64,000 bases of DNA from Myrmaecium sp. VS I D KN 1 (Eukaryota; Ascomycota; Dothideomycetes; Valsariales; Valsariaceae): positions 868,001 through 932,000 of the forward strand of contig JADQAV010000028.1 in assembly GCA_019775845.1 (NCBI GenBank), given 5' to 3'. Positions 33,912 through 44,177 of the stretch are shown here, one piece after another. The notes below the pieces were generated by a model. It did no database searches. It had not been told where the DNA came from and saw only the letters and a program-made list of their open reading frames with translations. Each line of letters opens with the position of its first letter. Position 1 is the stretch's first letter. The position numbers and the translations under genes were made by a program.

Positions 33912-34997
33912 CTAATCCTCCACATAGATCCAGCTCGTTGCACAGCCTGCGCCCACCATCTTCACCTCGCCAGGCACGACTGCCTCGTTCCAACGGCCGG
34001 TCACATCGCCATTGCCGTCCGTAGGAGATCCGCAGTTCCCATGCTCTCCCCAGCCCCATGACAGCACCTTGCCACACTTCGTTTTGGCCACAACATGCTC
34101 GCTCCCGGCAGCAAACATGGCAATGTCTGGAAGCCCGGCGGGCGGCAACTGGCCATGGTCGTTACGTCCCCATCCATGCAGCCTCCCGCTCTCGTAGAGA
34201 ACGTAGATGCTCCCCCAGCTCGCGCCAATATCCTCCCATCCAGGTACAGCCGGAGGAGAGGCGGAACGCACACCCCATTTGTCCGCTCCCAACACCATAT
34301 GTTGGCCGTCAGCCTTGTCTCCCACGACGTACGTGAACTCCTTGCCACAGACTGCTCGTAACACACGAAAAGGGATTCCGTCAATCCGGCGTGGTTGCCA
34401 GCAGAAGCCGTTGGGTGCGCCCAACTGACCTTTCCGGCCGTTCCCCCATCCCCAGACCTCCCCGTTGCGGAGGACGACGACAGTGTGCTCCATACAGCTG
34501 GCTATGTCCACCAACTCTTCAGGAGTCCAGCCAAGGTCCGCCATCAGCCTGCAAGGGCGGAAGACCTGTGCGACTCCATGCCCCAATCCTAGCTCCCCTT
34601 TGCTGCCTTTGCCTACCGTGATCAGCGCGTTCGACTGTGCATCAGCCACAACCGATGCCTCCCAAGTCGCTGCACAGAAAGAAAACGACTGGTTGGAGCC
34701 TAAGCTGGTCTCCTCGGTAAACGGTCTGAATAGGTTCCAGCCTGATGGTGGGCCATCTTCAGTCGCACCTTCACCTTCTTGACTCGTGCAAATTTGACCG
34801 CTGGAAGCCTGTCCAGCGCATTGTAAGGTGCTATCCGCAAGCAGCACAAGCGTGTGGTTCCCGCCCGCTGCTATGCTCCGCACTGTGCCGCGGAAGGGAC
34901 GGCCGTCTGATTGCTTGCAGGGCGCCGGAGTCGACACGTCCTCCTCGTGGCCAAGACCAAGCTGACCGGATCCATTGGAACCGAAGGCGTACAGCAT
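33912..34997 (-). CDS. ATS1/KTI13-type RCC1-repeat protein
   Basis: A single exon of 361 aa with RCC1-like propeller repeats: LYAFGSNGSGQLGLGHEED at the start, RSIAAGGNHTLVLL, VGKGSKGELGLGHG, GEVWGWGNGRKGQLG, LHGWGRNDHGQLP and KVLSWGWGEHGNCG. The size and the opening YAFGSNGSGQLGLG match yeast Ats1/Kti13. That protein partners Kti11/Dph3 and supports diphthamide synthesis and Elongator-dependent wobble-uridine modification of tRNA. The frame is open 57 codons further upstream, but that extension lacks repeat character. ATG 34997 places the first repeat at the N-terminus as in the family, so it was chosen. Other small RCC1 proteins remain possible. Confidence 0.8.
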   Translation of the reverse strand: MLYAFGSNGSGQLGLGHEEDVSTPAPCKQSDGRPFRGTVRSIAAGGNHTLVLLADSTLQCAGQASSGQICTSQEGEGATEDGPPSGWNLFRPFTEETSLGSNQSFSFCAATWEASVVADAQSNALITVGKGSKGELGLGHGVAQVFRPCRLMADLGWTPEELVDIASCMEHTVVVLRNGEVWGWGNGRKGQLGAPNGFCWQPRRIDGIPFRVLRAVCGKEFTYVVGDKADGQHMVLGADKWGVRSASPPAVPGWEDIGASWGSIYVLYESGRLHGWGRNDHGQLPPAGLPDIAMFAAGSEHVVAKTKCGKVLSWGWGEHGNCGSPTDGNGDVTGRWNEAVVPGEVKMVGAGCATSWIYVED

Positions 34998-35768
34998 GCT
35001 TGGAGATGAGCAACGTGGTAGGTAAGTTGCAAGCAAGTTGCAATCCTCGAACGCACGATGGAGATGGAGATCACCGCCGCGCTGCGCGCTTGCCCCGAAT
35101 CCGAATCCCCGGCTGCCATGACCGCCAAGTTGCCCAAGCACTCCCGCGTCCCAAGCACCAAGCTTCAAGTTCCCGACTTACTAACGAGAACTCCAGCTCT
35201 TACGGAGCATTACGAGCGGTGACTGCTAAAGCACCCAAGAGCCCTCGAGTCTCGTGCAGATGACAATCGCTGCCTAACGACCGCACCTACCTTTCTCTCC
35301 CATCCGCCCAGTGGAGGATACGTTGTCGTTGTTTCTCTGCCTCACAGCTCCCTCATTCCCGACGTACTGTACCTTATCCACTACTCACACCCCGGGCTTC
35401 GGCCGTACCCTCCCCTCGGCCACCGTCCACCGTGCAGCTTATCGACCTCCCCTCCGCAACCTTGATCGGCATCTGACGGCGTTGCCGGCCGGTCCTACAC
35501 CCGACGCACCCCACACTCCGCATCGCCACGGCACAGGTACAGAGCGTGCGGACGACGACATCGACGACGACGCCATACCCGGCCCAGAGAAGCAGGACCG
35601 GAACGGTTCGATCACAGGCCGTTTGCCGCCTCCTTGTGCAAAGAGCACCGTCTCATCCAGGAGATCTAGACGGTACTGTCCCGTCCCCTCCGTCGCTGCT
35701 TAGAGGGCGTCATTCCGCTCGGCCCCGTGGAGTACTCTACTGCCCTAGCATACCAATCACGGCTCGCG
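34998..35768. promoter_or_regulatory. Divergent upstream region (KTI13-like / universal stress protein)
   Basis: There are 771 bp between opposing start codons. It includes an open frame at 35311-35703 (+) that is low-complexity and was not called. Part of it may be the 5' UTR of the stress protein gene. Confidence 0.45.
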
Positions 35769-37397
35769 ATGGGGTCGTCCCCCACGTTAACCCCGACCTC
35801 TGCGCCCGCTCCGCTCCCCGGACGTCCTAAACCTTCATCTGCCGACGTTTCGGCACCGCCGACTAAGCCTACACTGTCTTTCCAGACCTCGAACAAGGAG
35901 GATGCACGTCGACCAGCCATACAATTCATCTCCAACCCTCGCACCGAAAAACCTACAGCAAAGCAGAAGAGCGGCCGCGTGAGAGGCCAGAGGCGAATGT
36001 CCTCTCCACCTCCCCCACCGTAAGTCCAAACCATCTCCGAAGGCCTCGTAGACAGAGAGTCTCCGTGATAAGCTCTGTGCGAATTCCCCTGTGCATCGCG
36101 ATACCATTGGCGATTTTAGCATGGACCATGCGACAACAGCTCGGGGAAAGCGGGCAGATTTAGTGTCTTGCGAGCATGTATCAATTGTCGTCAATTGGCT
36201 AACTAGTCCATCGTCGCAGCGTCTTTCGACAGCGAGTATCTTTTGATACGTTTGAGAAGCCGGCCGACTTCATCGAAGAGAACTCCTTCACCCTGATCGC
36301 GAAGCACAAGGACTATGAATATACGCGACGTTCCCGAACCTTCCTCTGTGGTCTGGACTCGAACGACTACTCAGAATATGCCTTGGAATGGCTGATCGAT
36401 GAGCTCGTGGACGATGGAGATGAGATTGTTTGTTTGAGAGTGGTGGATAAGGACTCCACAATTGCGGAGCCGAAGGTGGAAAAGGGTAGATATCGGGCTG
36501 AGGCGGAGGAGCTCATGAAACATATACAAGCCAAGAATACCGATAACAAGGCGATCAATCTCATCCTCGAGTTCTCGCTGGGAAAGGTTAACAAGGTCAT
36601 CGAGGAAATGGTTTGTTGGCCACACCGATCTAGAAGTGGGTTATGCTAATGGAACGAACTAGATCAATCTTTACGAACCGGCGATCCTCGTTGTTGGGAC
36701 TCGGGGACGCAGCCTCGGGGGGTTCCAGGGCCTCTTGCCTGGATCGGTATCCAAGTATTGCCTGCAGCACTCGCCTGTACCCGTCATTGTCGTCCGGCCG
36801 AATTCCAAGAGGGCGAAGGCAAAGCGCAAGCGCGCTATCGATCCTAACCGACATGGCTATAAAGATTTGTTGGACAAGGCCGGGACCTTGGGCGCCCATC
36901 CTCTCGATCAAAGTCACCGAAGTAGCATGCTTTTGGACGACAGTACTCCCGCTTCAGACAACGAAGCTGCCGCGGTTGCAGCTGCCATAGGCTGGAAACC
37001 AGCACTATCTGATATGCACCCTCTCGCCCATGTATCCACAGCACCCGATCGGCTGGAACCTGCAGAGCCTACGTCGCCAGTTAGCCCCCCTTCTGAGGGG
37101 CCGCCGTCCCCAGATGACACGAGAGCCCCGGCCGTCTTGATGAAGAGCCCAGAGCTACAGAATCTTGACAGCCCTCCAATGAGCGACTCTGAAAGCGACG
37201 ATGATGTCGATCTGGAAGGAGGTGTTTCTACGGACCAGACTGCTTCTGGCGCTCGTACAATAAATTCCACAGTTTCAGGGCCGAATCCGGCCGATACGAG
37301 CGCCCCTGAAGACGACGCCAAAAGCTCAGCGACGGACAGCGCAGCACTCGGCAACGGGGATTTGCCAAAATCGGATGTTGGGGATACGAAGGAGTGA
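35769..37397 (+). CDS. Universal stress protein (UspA fold) with long disordered tail
   Basis: The model is join(35769..36019, 36220..36610, 36663..37397), 458 aa. The UspA-like domain runs from about residues 105 to 260: RTFLCGLDSNDYSEYALEWL, DELVDDGDEIVCLRVVD, EKGRYRAEAEELMKHIQAKN, then PAILVVGTRGRSLGGFQGLL, PGSVSKYC and HSPVPVIVVRP. The glycine-rich loop is the nucleotide-binding signature of ATP-binding members. The N-terminal 80 residues and the C-terminal 200 are Ser/Pro/Asp-rich. Intron 1 is unusually long here (200 nt); intron 2 (36611-36662) has a GTTTGT donor, a TGCTAAT branch and a CTAG acceptor. Fungal proteins of this shape exist, but their role is not settled. Confidence 0.88.
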
Positions 37398-38303
37398 TAT
37401 GTTATGGCCCCGAAACTTGGGGCCAAATCTGCCTCCTGAAGATGATTTCGAACTTTCACAATGACCTAATATGACTGCATGCCTAGGCGGCTTTCCTGGC
37501 TCGCCTGAAACCGGTGGTCTGGGGAGAGGCGAGACGGTAGTGTGGTACCGAGTGTAAACAGACTCCAGCCAACGTTCTCCGTACGGCGAGTGTTGCAATC
37601 GAGTTTGAGAAGGAGGATGCGCAGTTTCGTTACACGTAGTGATTTGGGTTGGGCATAGGAGGGGGTTACAGAACGACGGGGTTACATCATTGGCCGCGTC
37701 TTCCCCAAGGTCGGGGACCGCGCGGTGATCCGCCCAGGCTTGGGATGCAAGGCTCGCTCTGGAGTGCAGTACGTATCTCCGGGGTCTCGGCTGGGTGCAA
37801 GATAAACGGTACCCCGACGAGGGATGTCTCTGGATGTTCGGCATACAGTACACTACTAGTATCCATCCGATGTAGCATAAAATTACCGTAGCTTGGAAAG
37901 AAACAGACAGACAGGAAGGAGATAATAAGCTATTCATATTTACCGATAACCGAGACGAGGACGGCTCGAGGATATTTGTGACTCGAATAAGAACGGCGCA
38001 GAGCCTAGAACCTCGTTCGATAAGCTTACGAGGCTGCGCGCATGTTTAATGAATTCCCAGGATGTGGCAGTACGTGGGAGGCTGGCCTGGCTATTCTGCG
38101 CACTGCCTCGCACCTTACCCACCCGCCCTCTACGATCATCGCATGCCCACATCTAATAACCCGACGTCCATCTCACCTTCTCTCCTTCCTCTCGCCGCCT
38201 TGCCCGTTCACGCTTCAATGCTGTCCAATCCTCACTCAGGGCCGCGCTACACGACATCACCAACGCATTCACGACTGTCCACCTAACACTCCCCGCTCTA
38301 CAC
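37398..38303. other. Intergenic region between tandem plus-strand genes
   Basis: These 906 bp hold the 3' flank of the stress protein gene and the promoter of the GPHR gene. The segment 38150-38300 is C-rich and is probably leader. No gene was recognised. Confidence 0.5.
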
Positions 38304-39979
38304 ATGTTACCGTCGGCTTCTGATGATTGCGACGACTGCGTGCCGGAATACGCCAGACGACAAACTTCGGCCACCCTTGTCGCGCTTCTCCCGTTCATCC
38401 TCACCTTCTTCGTCATCGCCGCCGTCGTCCATAGAAAGCTATTCCCGCTGCTCTCGGGCTGGCAACCTCCGGAAAAAGACCATGGCGACGAGCAACCGCT
38501 CCCGCTCCACAGCTTCCGCACCCACGACGGGCATTCCGGCAGCCGAGCGAAACGGCTCACCGTGAGCGACGTCTCCAGCGCTGCGTTCGCCGCCACCATC
38601 GCCCTCTCCACCGTCCTGGTGGAGCTGCTGCTCTGCGAGATCTCAAACACCGGGCTCCCTGCGGCCCGGAGCCTCGCCCTCCGCACGACGCTCTCGTCCC
38701 TGATCTTCCTCCTGATCTTCGCCACGCCCGCGCTCGAGATACATTCCATCGTGCACTCGGCACGGTTCCGGTCGGCGGAGGGCGGGAAGCGCAGGTTGGC
38801 GTGGATCCTGGAGATCCTGGCGTACGCCGCCTGGCTTGCGTTTTTCTGGTACCTGGGCAAGGGCGTCCTCGGCACGATCCTGCACGAGGAATCGTACGAG
38901 CACAGCCACAGCTTCACCGAGGGATGTTTGGAGCGGATCGGCGTGATCGGGGTGTCCCTCATGGCATCGCTGGCTGGATTCGCGGCGGTCAGTTCGCTGT
39001 GGCAGACGTTCGGGATCAAGACGAGAGCTGTATGCGAGTCGCGCCCTCCTGGAAGGCATTGCCCGCTAACATTCGACAGGTCACTGAGGCGGACATTGGC
39101 CGCAAGCAAGCAGGTCTCGATGCTACCAACGAGATGCTGCAAGCCAAACAGAGCCGGCTCCGTGCCATTCAGCGCAAGATTTCCGACCAGCCCCCGGAAG
39201 GCTTCATGACGCGAGTGATCAGCTCGGTTCGTGGCAACGCCGACATGGCGGAACGCAAGTCCCTCGAGCTCGAAGTGTCCGGCCTGGAAACCATGCGCTT
39301 CTCCCTCTCCAACTCGCTCATGGCGCTCCAGAACCGCCGCGCGGCGCAGAAGCGGGCTTCGACGCCCATCGGCAAGCTCCTCAACCTCTTCTCCGTCATC
39401 TTCTCCATCTACTGCCTCTACCGCATCTCCGCCACCAGCTTCGCGACGTTCCGCCGGCTGCACGCGCCGCACGCCACCTTCGCCTCCACCGACCCGATCA
39501 ACAACTTCCTCGCCCTCCTGGCCAAGCACTGGGACCCGTCCCTCGACCGGGCGGCCTGGTCCCGGCAGATCTCCTTCCTCCTCTCCGGCGTGATGCTGCT
39601 CGCCTCCTTCAACAGCGCCCTGCAGACCTTCCTCCTCTTCGCCCGGCTCGCGCCCGGCCTGCTCGCCCACGCCCAGGCCAACATCGCCCTGCTCGTCTCC
39701 CAGGTGAGCGCGACGTACGTGATCAGCTCGGCCCTGCTCCTGCGCAGCAACCTGCCCCCGGAGGTCCGCACCGTCGTCTCCGACGCGCTCGGCGCCCCGC
39801 TCGAGCCTGTCTTCGTCGAGCGCTGGTTCGAGGCCTGGTTCCTGGCCGCGACCGCCCTGACCGCGCTCGGCATCTGGGTCGGCCGGAAGGTGCGCGGCGT
39901 TGGCGGCGCCGGCAGCGCCGGCTGGGACGCCGACGACCTTGATGACGCGGGTGATCTGGAGTTGGGCAAGCTGAATTGA
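38304..39979 (+). CDS. Golgi pH regulator (GPHR) family membrane protein
   Basis: The model is join(38304..39029, 39080..39979), 541 aa, with a 50-nt phase-0 intron. GPHR proteins are multi-pass membrane proteins; the animal form is an anion channel needed for Golgi acidification, and plant relatives are called GTG. Visible are several hydrophobic segments (ATLVALLPFILTFFVIAAVV, SLIFLLIFATPALEI, IGVIGVSLMASLAGFAAVSS), a central charged loop (EADIGRKQAGLDATNEMLQA to the RR-rich end) and C-terminal membrane helices (LLNLFSVIFSIYCLYRISAT, QISFLLSGVMLLASFNSALQ). The C-terminus is acidic (DADDLDDAGDLELGKLN). The 3' half is strikingly GC-rich. The family match rests on topology and remembered text such as YCLYRI. 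Confidence 0.88.
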
Positions 39980-40872
39980 TTTTTTTTTGCTTTCCTATTC
40001 CCATTATCATTGTTACCATCAACATCGTCAGGCGTCATTGTAATAATGTGTAATGATCAACACAGTACGGTTCACTCTACATACATATATCTTCACACCT
40101 CGCGCGACCACCGAGAGGCGAGACGGAGCAGCAGGCGCCTTTCAAGTGGCAGCACAAACGCATCGCGATATCAATCAATAAAGAAGGTGTGCCAGGCGAT
40201 GTCCTGGCCTGGCTGGCGAGGCGCTTTACGGGGCTGAGGTTTGGTCTTCTTATATTCCTTCGGCTCGGTTCCGTTCTTCTTTTTTTTTTGTTTTCTTTCT
40301 TTTGTTTTCTTCCGGGGCTTTCACGGCAGGTTCTGATTGGGACGATAGAGGTGTTCAAGAGAGGGGAGATGTCTTGGGTCGCTGGTTGCGGGATCATCAG
40401 AGATCACCAAATCTAGTGCTAGCTACCTTAGGGATTCACCGGGGAAAGAACGATACAGTATGAGTATCGGGATATCGGTCCTCTCGGTTCATGAGTGAGA
40501 TATAGATACTGCTGCTGATGCGTCTGGTGGTGATGGCTGGTACCGCTATGATGGTTGTTGATATATCTTCATTGTGTATCGTAATTTCTTTCTTGCTGCG
40601 GTGCTTCCCACGTCAACACAGGGGCAGGGAACATATCAAAGCTATGCATCGATGAGAGAGAAAAGCAAGCCCCATGGACCATGTCTTGCACGCAATCAGT
40701 AGATTTTTCCCTTTATCGTACGATCGCCCACAAAGCCCAGAACCCCACGGATGCCATAATCCGGCCGTGAAAGCAGTAGCAGTAGTAACACCGGCATGCA
40801 AAAACCTCCCCAGTTCCTTTTTCTCCTCTCTCCGTCCCCCGGAGCCTCCCAAAAACCAAGGAAATCCACCGC
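39980..40872. other. Convergent intergenic region
   Basis: This lies between the 3' ends of the GPHR (+) and uS9 (-) genes. T runs occur near 39980 and 40280-40310. No gene was recognised in 893 bp. Confidence 0.5.
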
Positions 40873-41889
40873 TTAACGGTAAGACTTCTGGAACCTGGCG
40901 CGGGCACCCGGACCACCGAACTTCTTGGGCTCGCACCTCCTGTTGTCGGCAACGAGCAGTGTCCTGTCGTACTGGACGAGGGCCTGCTTCAGCTGGTTCT
41001 TGGAGTGCTCATCGACGAATTTCTGGTAGTAGGCGACCTGGGGAACAGTTAACATGCAATTCCAGAATCTTCGAAGAGGGAAACGTACGATGGACTTGGC
41101 GATGGCCTGGCGGATGGCGTAGACCTGGGAAGTGTGACCACCACCGGTGACGCGGACCCTGATGTCAACCTCGGCTGCAAGGCGTCAGCAATGAGATTCT
41201 TTCAAGATAGGGTCGTGAGTATACGTACCGAACTTGTCAAGACCAAGGATGAGGATAGGCTCGTAGACCTTGAAGCGGAGGATCTCCGGCTGGACGAGGG
41301 AGAGGGGCTTGCCGTTAACCTTGACAAGACCCTTACCGGCCTTGCAGTGGGCGACAGCCGTGGCGGTCTTCTTCTTGCCGAAGCACTGAACACTACGGGG
41401 ACGTTAGTCAATAGGTTCATCGGCCTTGCATCCTCCTGCAACCCCTGCGGTTTCCGGAATGACTGCGAGCGTAGTGCTGAAGGCGGCGGTTCATCTCCTT
41501 CAGCAGAATTGCAGCCGTCGTGGCGAGATATATCCGGTCGGTATTCAAAACCTGTCCCACACAGAGGTTTTGACAGATGCGTCCGCCAATTGACCAGCGT
41601 TCACACCGCATAACCCTGTAGCATAGACGCTTTTGCCAATTCTCGCGCATCCGAAAATAGAGTGGTACAGCGACCGATATTCTAGTCGGTGGAGATGTGT
41701 GCGACCCAGATGCTTGCGTATTCGGTATACTCGAGGATTTCGTGAGTCGGCTGGGGAGAGGCTTGCGTAGTTCGCATCTCTCGTTCGGTGTCGGGCGAGC
41801 AATCGGATGGCAGTCGTTCCGGAAATCGCAGGGAATGAACAAGGGAGGATCACAACATCAGAAGTATCTCACCTCTGAGTAGAAGCCAT
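40873..41889 (-). CDS. RPS16: 40S ribosomal protein uS9 (S16)
   Basis: The model is complement(join(40873..41037, 41089..41174, 41229..41392, 41873..41889)), 143 aa, the yeast length. It binds the head of the small subunit, with its C-terminal tail near the P-site tRNA. Text includes [40 protein letters not shown]-like sequence, [20 protein letters not shown] and [20 protein letters not shown] with the usual YR end. The first coding exon is only 17 nt (MASTQ plus two bases) and is followed by a 480-nt intron. The other introns are 54 nt and 51 nt. The first intron contains complementary arms described separately. The small last-exon intron starts GTACGT. Confidence 0.97.
41443..41833. repeat. 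Inverted repeat arms inside the first intron of RPS16
   Basis: Two 24-base arms at 41443-41466 and 41810-41833 are reverse complements except at two positions. The shared core is TTTCCGGAA. In the pre-mRNA the upstream arm begins at intron base 40 and the downstream arm ends about 50 bases before the 3' splice site. The arms enclose 343 bases with no recognised gene. Confidence 0.88.
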
Positions 41890-42473
41890 TTTGGGGGCGA
41901 TGGCTGTTGGGGGTTCCTGGGCTTTTCGTTAGGAGGTCGTCGATGGTTGAAGTTGTGGAAATTCTCACGAGGGAAGGGTTTGTGTGCTCGGCGTTTGCCG
42001 GCCCTCGCTATGCTCCCGTTCGCTTAACCAATCACGGTGCGCCCCCACCAGATTAGCGGACTCCGACATCCTCACCCAACTCACGGCTGCTTATGTACTC
42101 TTTCATGTCAGCCCCAGGCTTGCGGGGAAATGCAGTAGGAACATAGTGTATGGTGTAAAACCTTGCAGAATATCCATGAAATAAAATTGAGAGCTATACC
42201 TCGCTGGATCATTCTGGTACGCCTTGCGAAGTCACTGTTCATGTGCATTCGACTGGACTCGTGCAGATCCGCGCCATTCTAGTCCAGCTTGCCCTTTGCA
42301 ATAACTATTCTTTCCGCGAATAAATAATACAGTCACCTTACGAGTGTGCCATATCCGATATGAAGGTTATAAACATGTTCCATAGTCTATGCATCTAATG
42401 CTCATGTACTCGTGAATTTCAGACATCTACCAAGCACCAAGTGGTCCACTCTTTTGCCTCGCCCATTGTTGGA
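41890..42473. other. Promoter of RPS16 and 3' flank of zuotin
   Basis: This 584-bp spacer lies between tandem minus-strand genes. No well-known ribosomal-protein promoter box was identified with confidence, and no RNA gene was seen. Confidence 0.45.
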
Positions 42474-43919
42474 TTACAACGACTTGACCTCACCCTCCTT
42501 CAACTTTCCAGCTTCCACAAGTCTCTTGACCTCGTCGGCGAAGATTTGCTTGATCTCAGTAGCATCAGTCTTGCCATTCAGCTTGGCAGTGAGCGCGGCC
42601 AATTCATCCGTATCGATCTTGGCGATAATAAGGTCGACGTCGGTCAGAGCGCTATCGATCTGTGCCGGAGGGGCATCGCCGCCAGCGTGGAAGTAGTTGG
42701 CCTCCTTGACGGCACCCCTGACGACTCTCTTGTTCTTCTTCGCGGCGTTCTTGGCGGCCTCCTTCGCCTTCTTCGCATCGGCCTTAGAAGCCTTTTCGGC
42801 GGCCTCCTGCTCGGCCTTGAGCCTCGCCTCCTCCTCCTTAGCCTTCGCAGCTTCCTCAGCAGCACGCTTAGCCTCGGCCTCCCTTTCGAGCCTGCGCTTG
42901 TTCTTCTGCGCGTGCTCCTCTTGACGGAATTTCTTGATACGAGGGTCCAAAGAGAGACAGTCATCCACAAGCTTCCTCAGGCGGGCGTTGTCCTCAGCCT
43001 TCTTCTTCTTGCGGGCGTTCGTGTTCTTCCTTTCGATGTGACGTCTCTGATCACGGCTTTCGTTGTCATCGGGCACATCTTCATCCTGGTACTCGAACGA
43101 CCTCCAGCTGTCGAAGTTGTACCAGAAGTCGTAGAAAGCCTCGACCTCTTGCTTGGTGCTGTTCTCATCGCCAAGCTTGGGGACCGGCTGCTTCTTCGAG
43201 AAGCGGCCCTCAGACTCGAAGACGGGTCCCCACAGCTTGTAGAAGTCGCCCTTCTGGGACTCCTTCTTGGAGGGAGGCTCAACATCGGCGGCCTCGTCGA
43301 CGGAGTCGTACTGGCGACGCTTGACGGGGTCAAGGAGAACTTCGGTGGCTTTTTGAATGCACTTGAAGAAGGAATCGTCCTCAGTGCCGCCTGCAGCAGC
43401 TCTCTTATCGGGGTGGTGACGGAGGACCTTCTTGCGGTGGGCGCGCTTGATCTGGTCCTCGGTGGCCTTGTAACGGTACCTGGAGAGGCCGAGGACGGCA
43501 TAGTGGTCTTGGCTCTGAATTGCCGGAGATGTCAGTTTGTTTCCTATTCTGATGTTGGAGCGAAGGTTTCTTACCTTCCAGTCCTTAGCATCGCGCTGCA
43601 ACATCAACGGATCCTCGGGTTCGCTAATATCACCGTCGTCCTCATCTTCGACCTTCTTGACGTTGACCTGAGCTTGGATGCGATCATCCTCGGAGAAGGT
43701 GCGCTTATGACGCTTCTGCAATCACAATGTCTTAGTTGGTACTCGACATTACGATCAGGCGGGAATACGCACTCTGCGAGCATGGGCGAGGAAATGAGGG
43801 CCAACAGGCTCGACATTACGCGAAACAGCGGGGGAGAGGGTGCCGATGGCCTTGAAGTCCTTCTCGGCAGCCCAGCCTTCCGGCAGAACCGGGAGCGGAA
43901 GAGAAATCTGAGTCGCCAT
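42474..43919 (-). CDS. ZUO1: Zuotin, ribosome-associated J-domain protein
   Basis: The model is complement(join(42474..43514, 43575..43715, 43773..43919)), 442 aa. Zuotin pairs with the Hsp70 Ssz1 on the ribosome and recruits Ssb to nascent chains. The N-terminus has EPVGPHFLAHARRKRHKRTF. The J-domain starts near residue 98 (QDHYAVLGL) and carries HPD at 130-132. The zuotin homology domain follows with FYKLWGPVF and FDSWRSFEYQDEDVPD, then the highly charged ribosome/rRNA-binding helix rich in Lys, Glu and Ala, and a C-terminal helical bundle (DELAALTAKLNGK). The 60-nt second intron (43515-43574) is a multiple of three and has no stop, so an unspliced message would stay open. It diverges from the golgin gene. 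Confidence 0.96.
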
Positions 43920-44177
43920 GATGGTGATGTGCTGATGGCAAATAGTTTCGAGGGGCGAGAGATGCCGCAGCTTTTTTTGTTTGCGCGGGCCAATCGCGGA
44001 AAGCGTTTCTTGGCACCGCGCTGAAAGGGAAGGGGAGCGCCGGAGAGACGTAAGCTGTTCGCAACGGCGAATCAACCGACTATATGCCTGCTGCTACTGC
44101 GCTCATGACCGGAGAGGAGCATGCACTGTATAATACAGCCCTTAACATTCATAGCAGGAAGATCTTAGAGAGTCGAC
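43920..44177. promoter_or_regulatory. Shared divergent promoter region (zuotin / golgin)
   Basis: There are 258 bp between start codons. A TATA-like word (tgtataatac) lies at 44128-44137, about 45 bp before the golgin ATG. An upstream ATG at 44084 opens a different frame that overlaps the golgin start. Confidence 0.5.

Noticed and set aside
35311-35703. A 130-codon plus-strand frame upstream of the stress protein
   Set aside because: Low-complexity Pro/His/Arg content and no conserved text; probably 5' UTR.
38153-39670. A 505-codon minus-strand open frame
   Set aside because: It is antisense to the GPHR gene and crosses its intron; no recognisable protein.
41417-41842. A 141-codon minus-strand frame inside the RPS16 intron
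   Set aside because: It lies within the intron, has no recognisable content and is shorter than expected for a real gene with its own signals.
41393-41872. A snoRNA in the long RPS16 intron
   Set aside because: No convincing C/D or H/ACA boxes with matching spacing were found, although GATGA-like words occur; the paired arms explain the intron better.
42441-44024. A 527-codon plus-strand open frame
   Set aside because: It mirrors the zuotin exons, which have a J-domain and family text; the Leu-rich antisense peptide has no signature.
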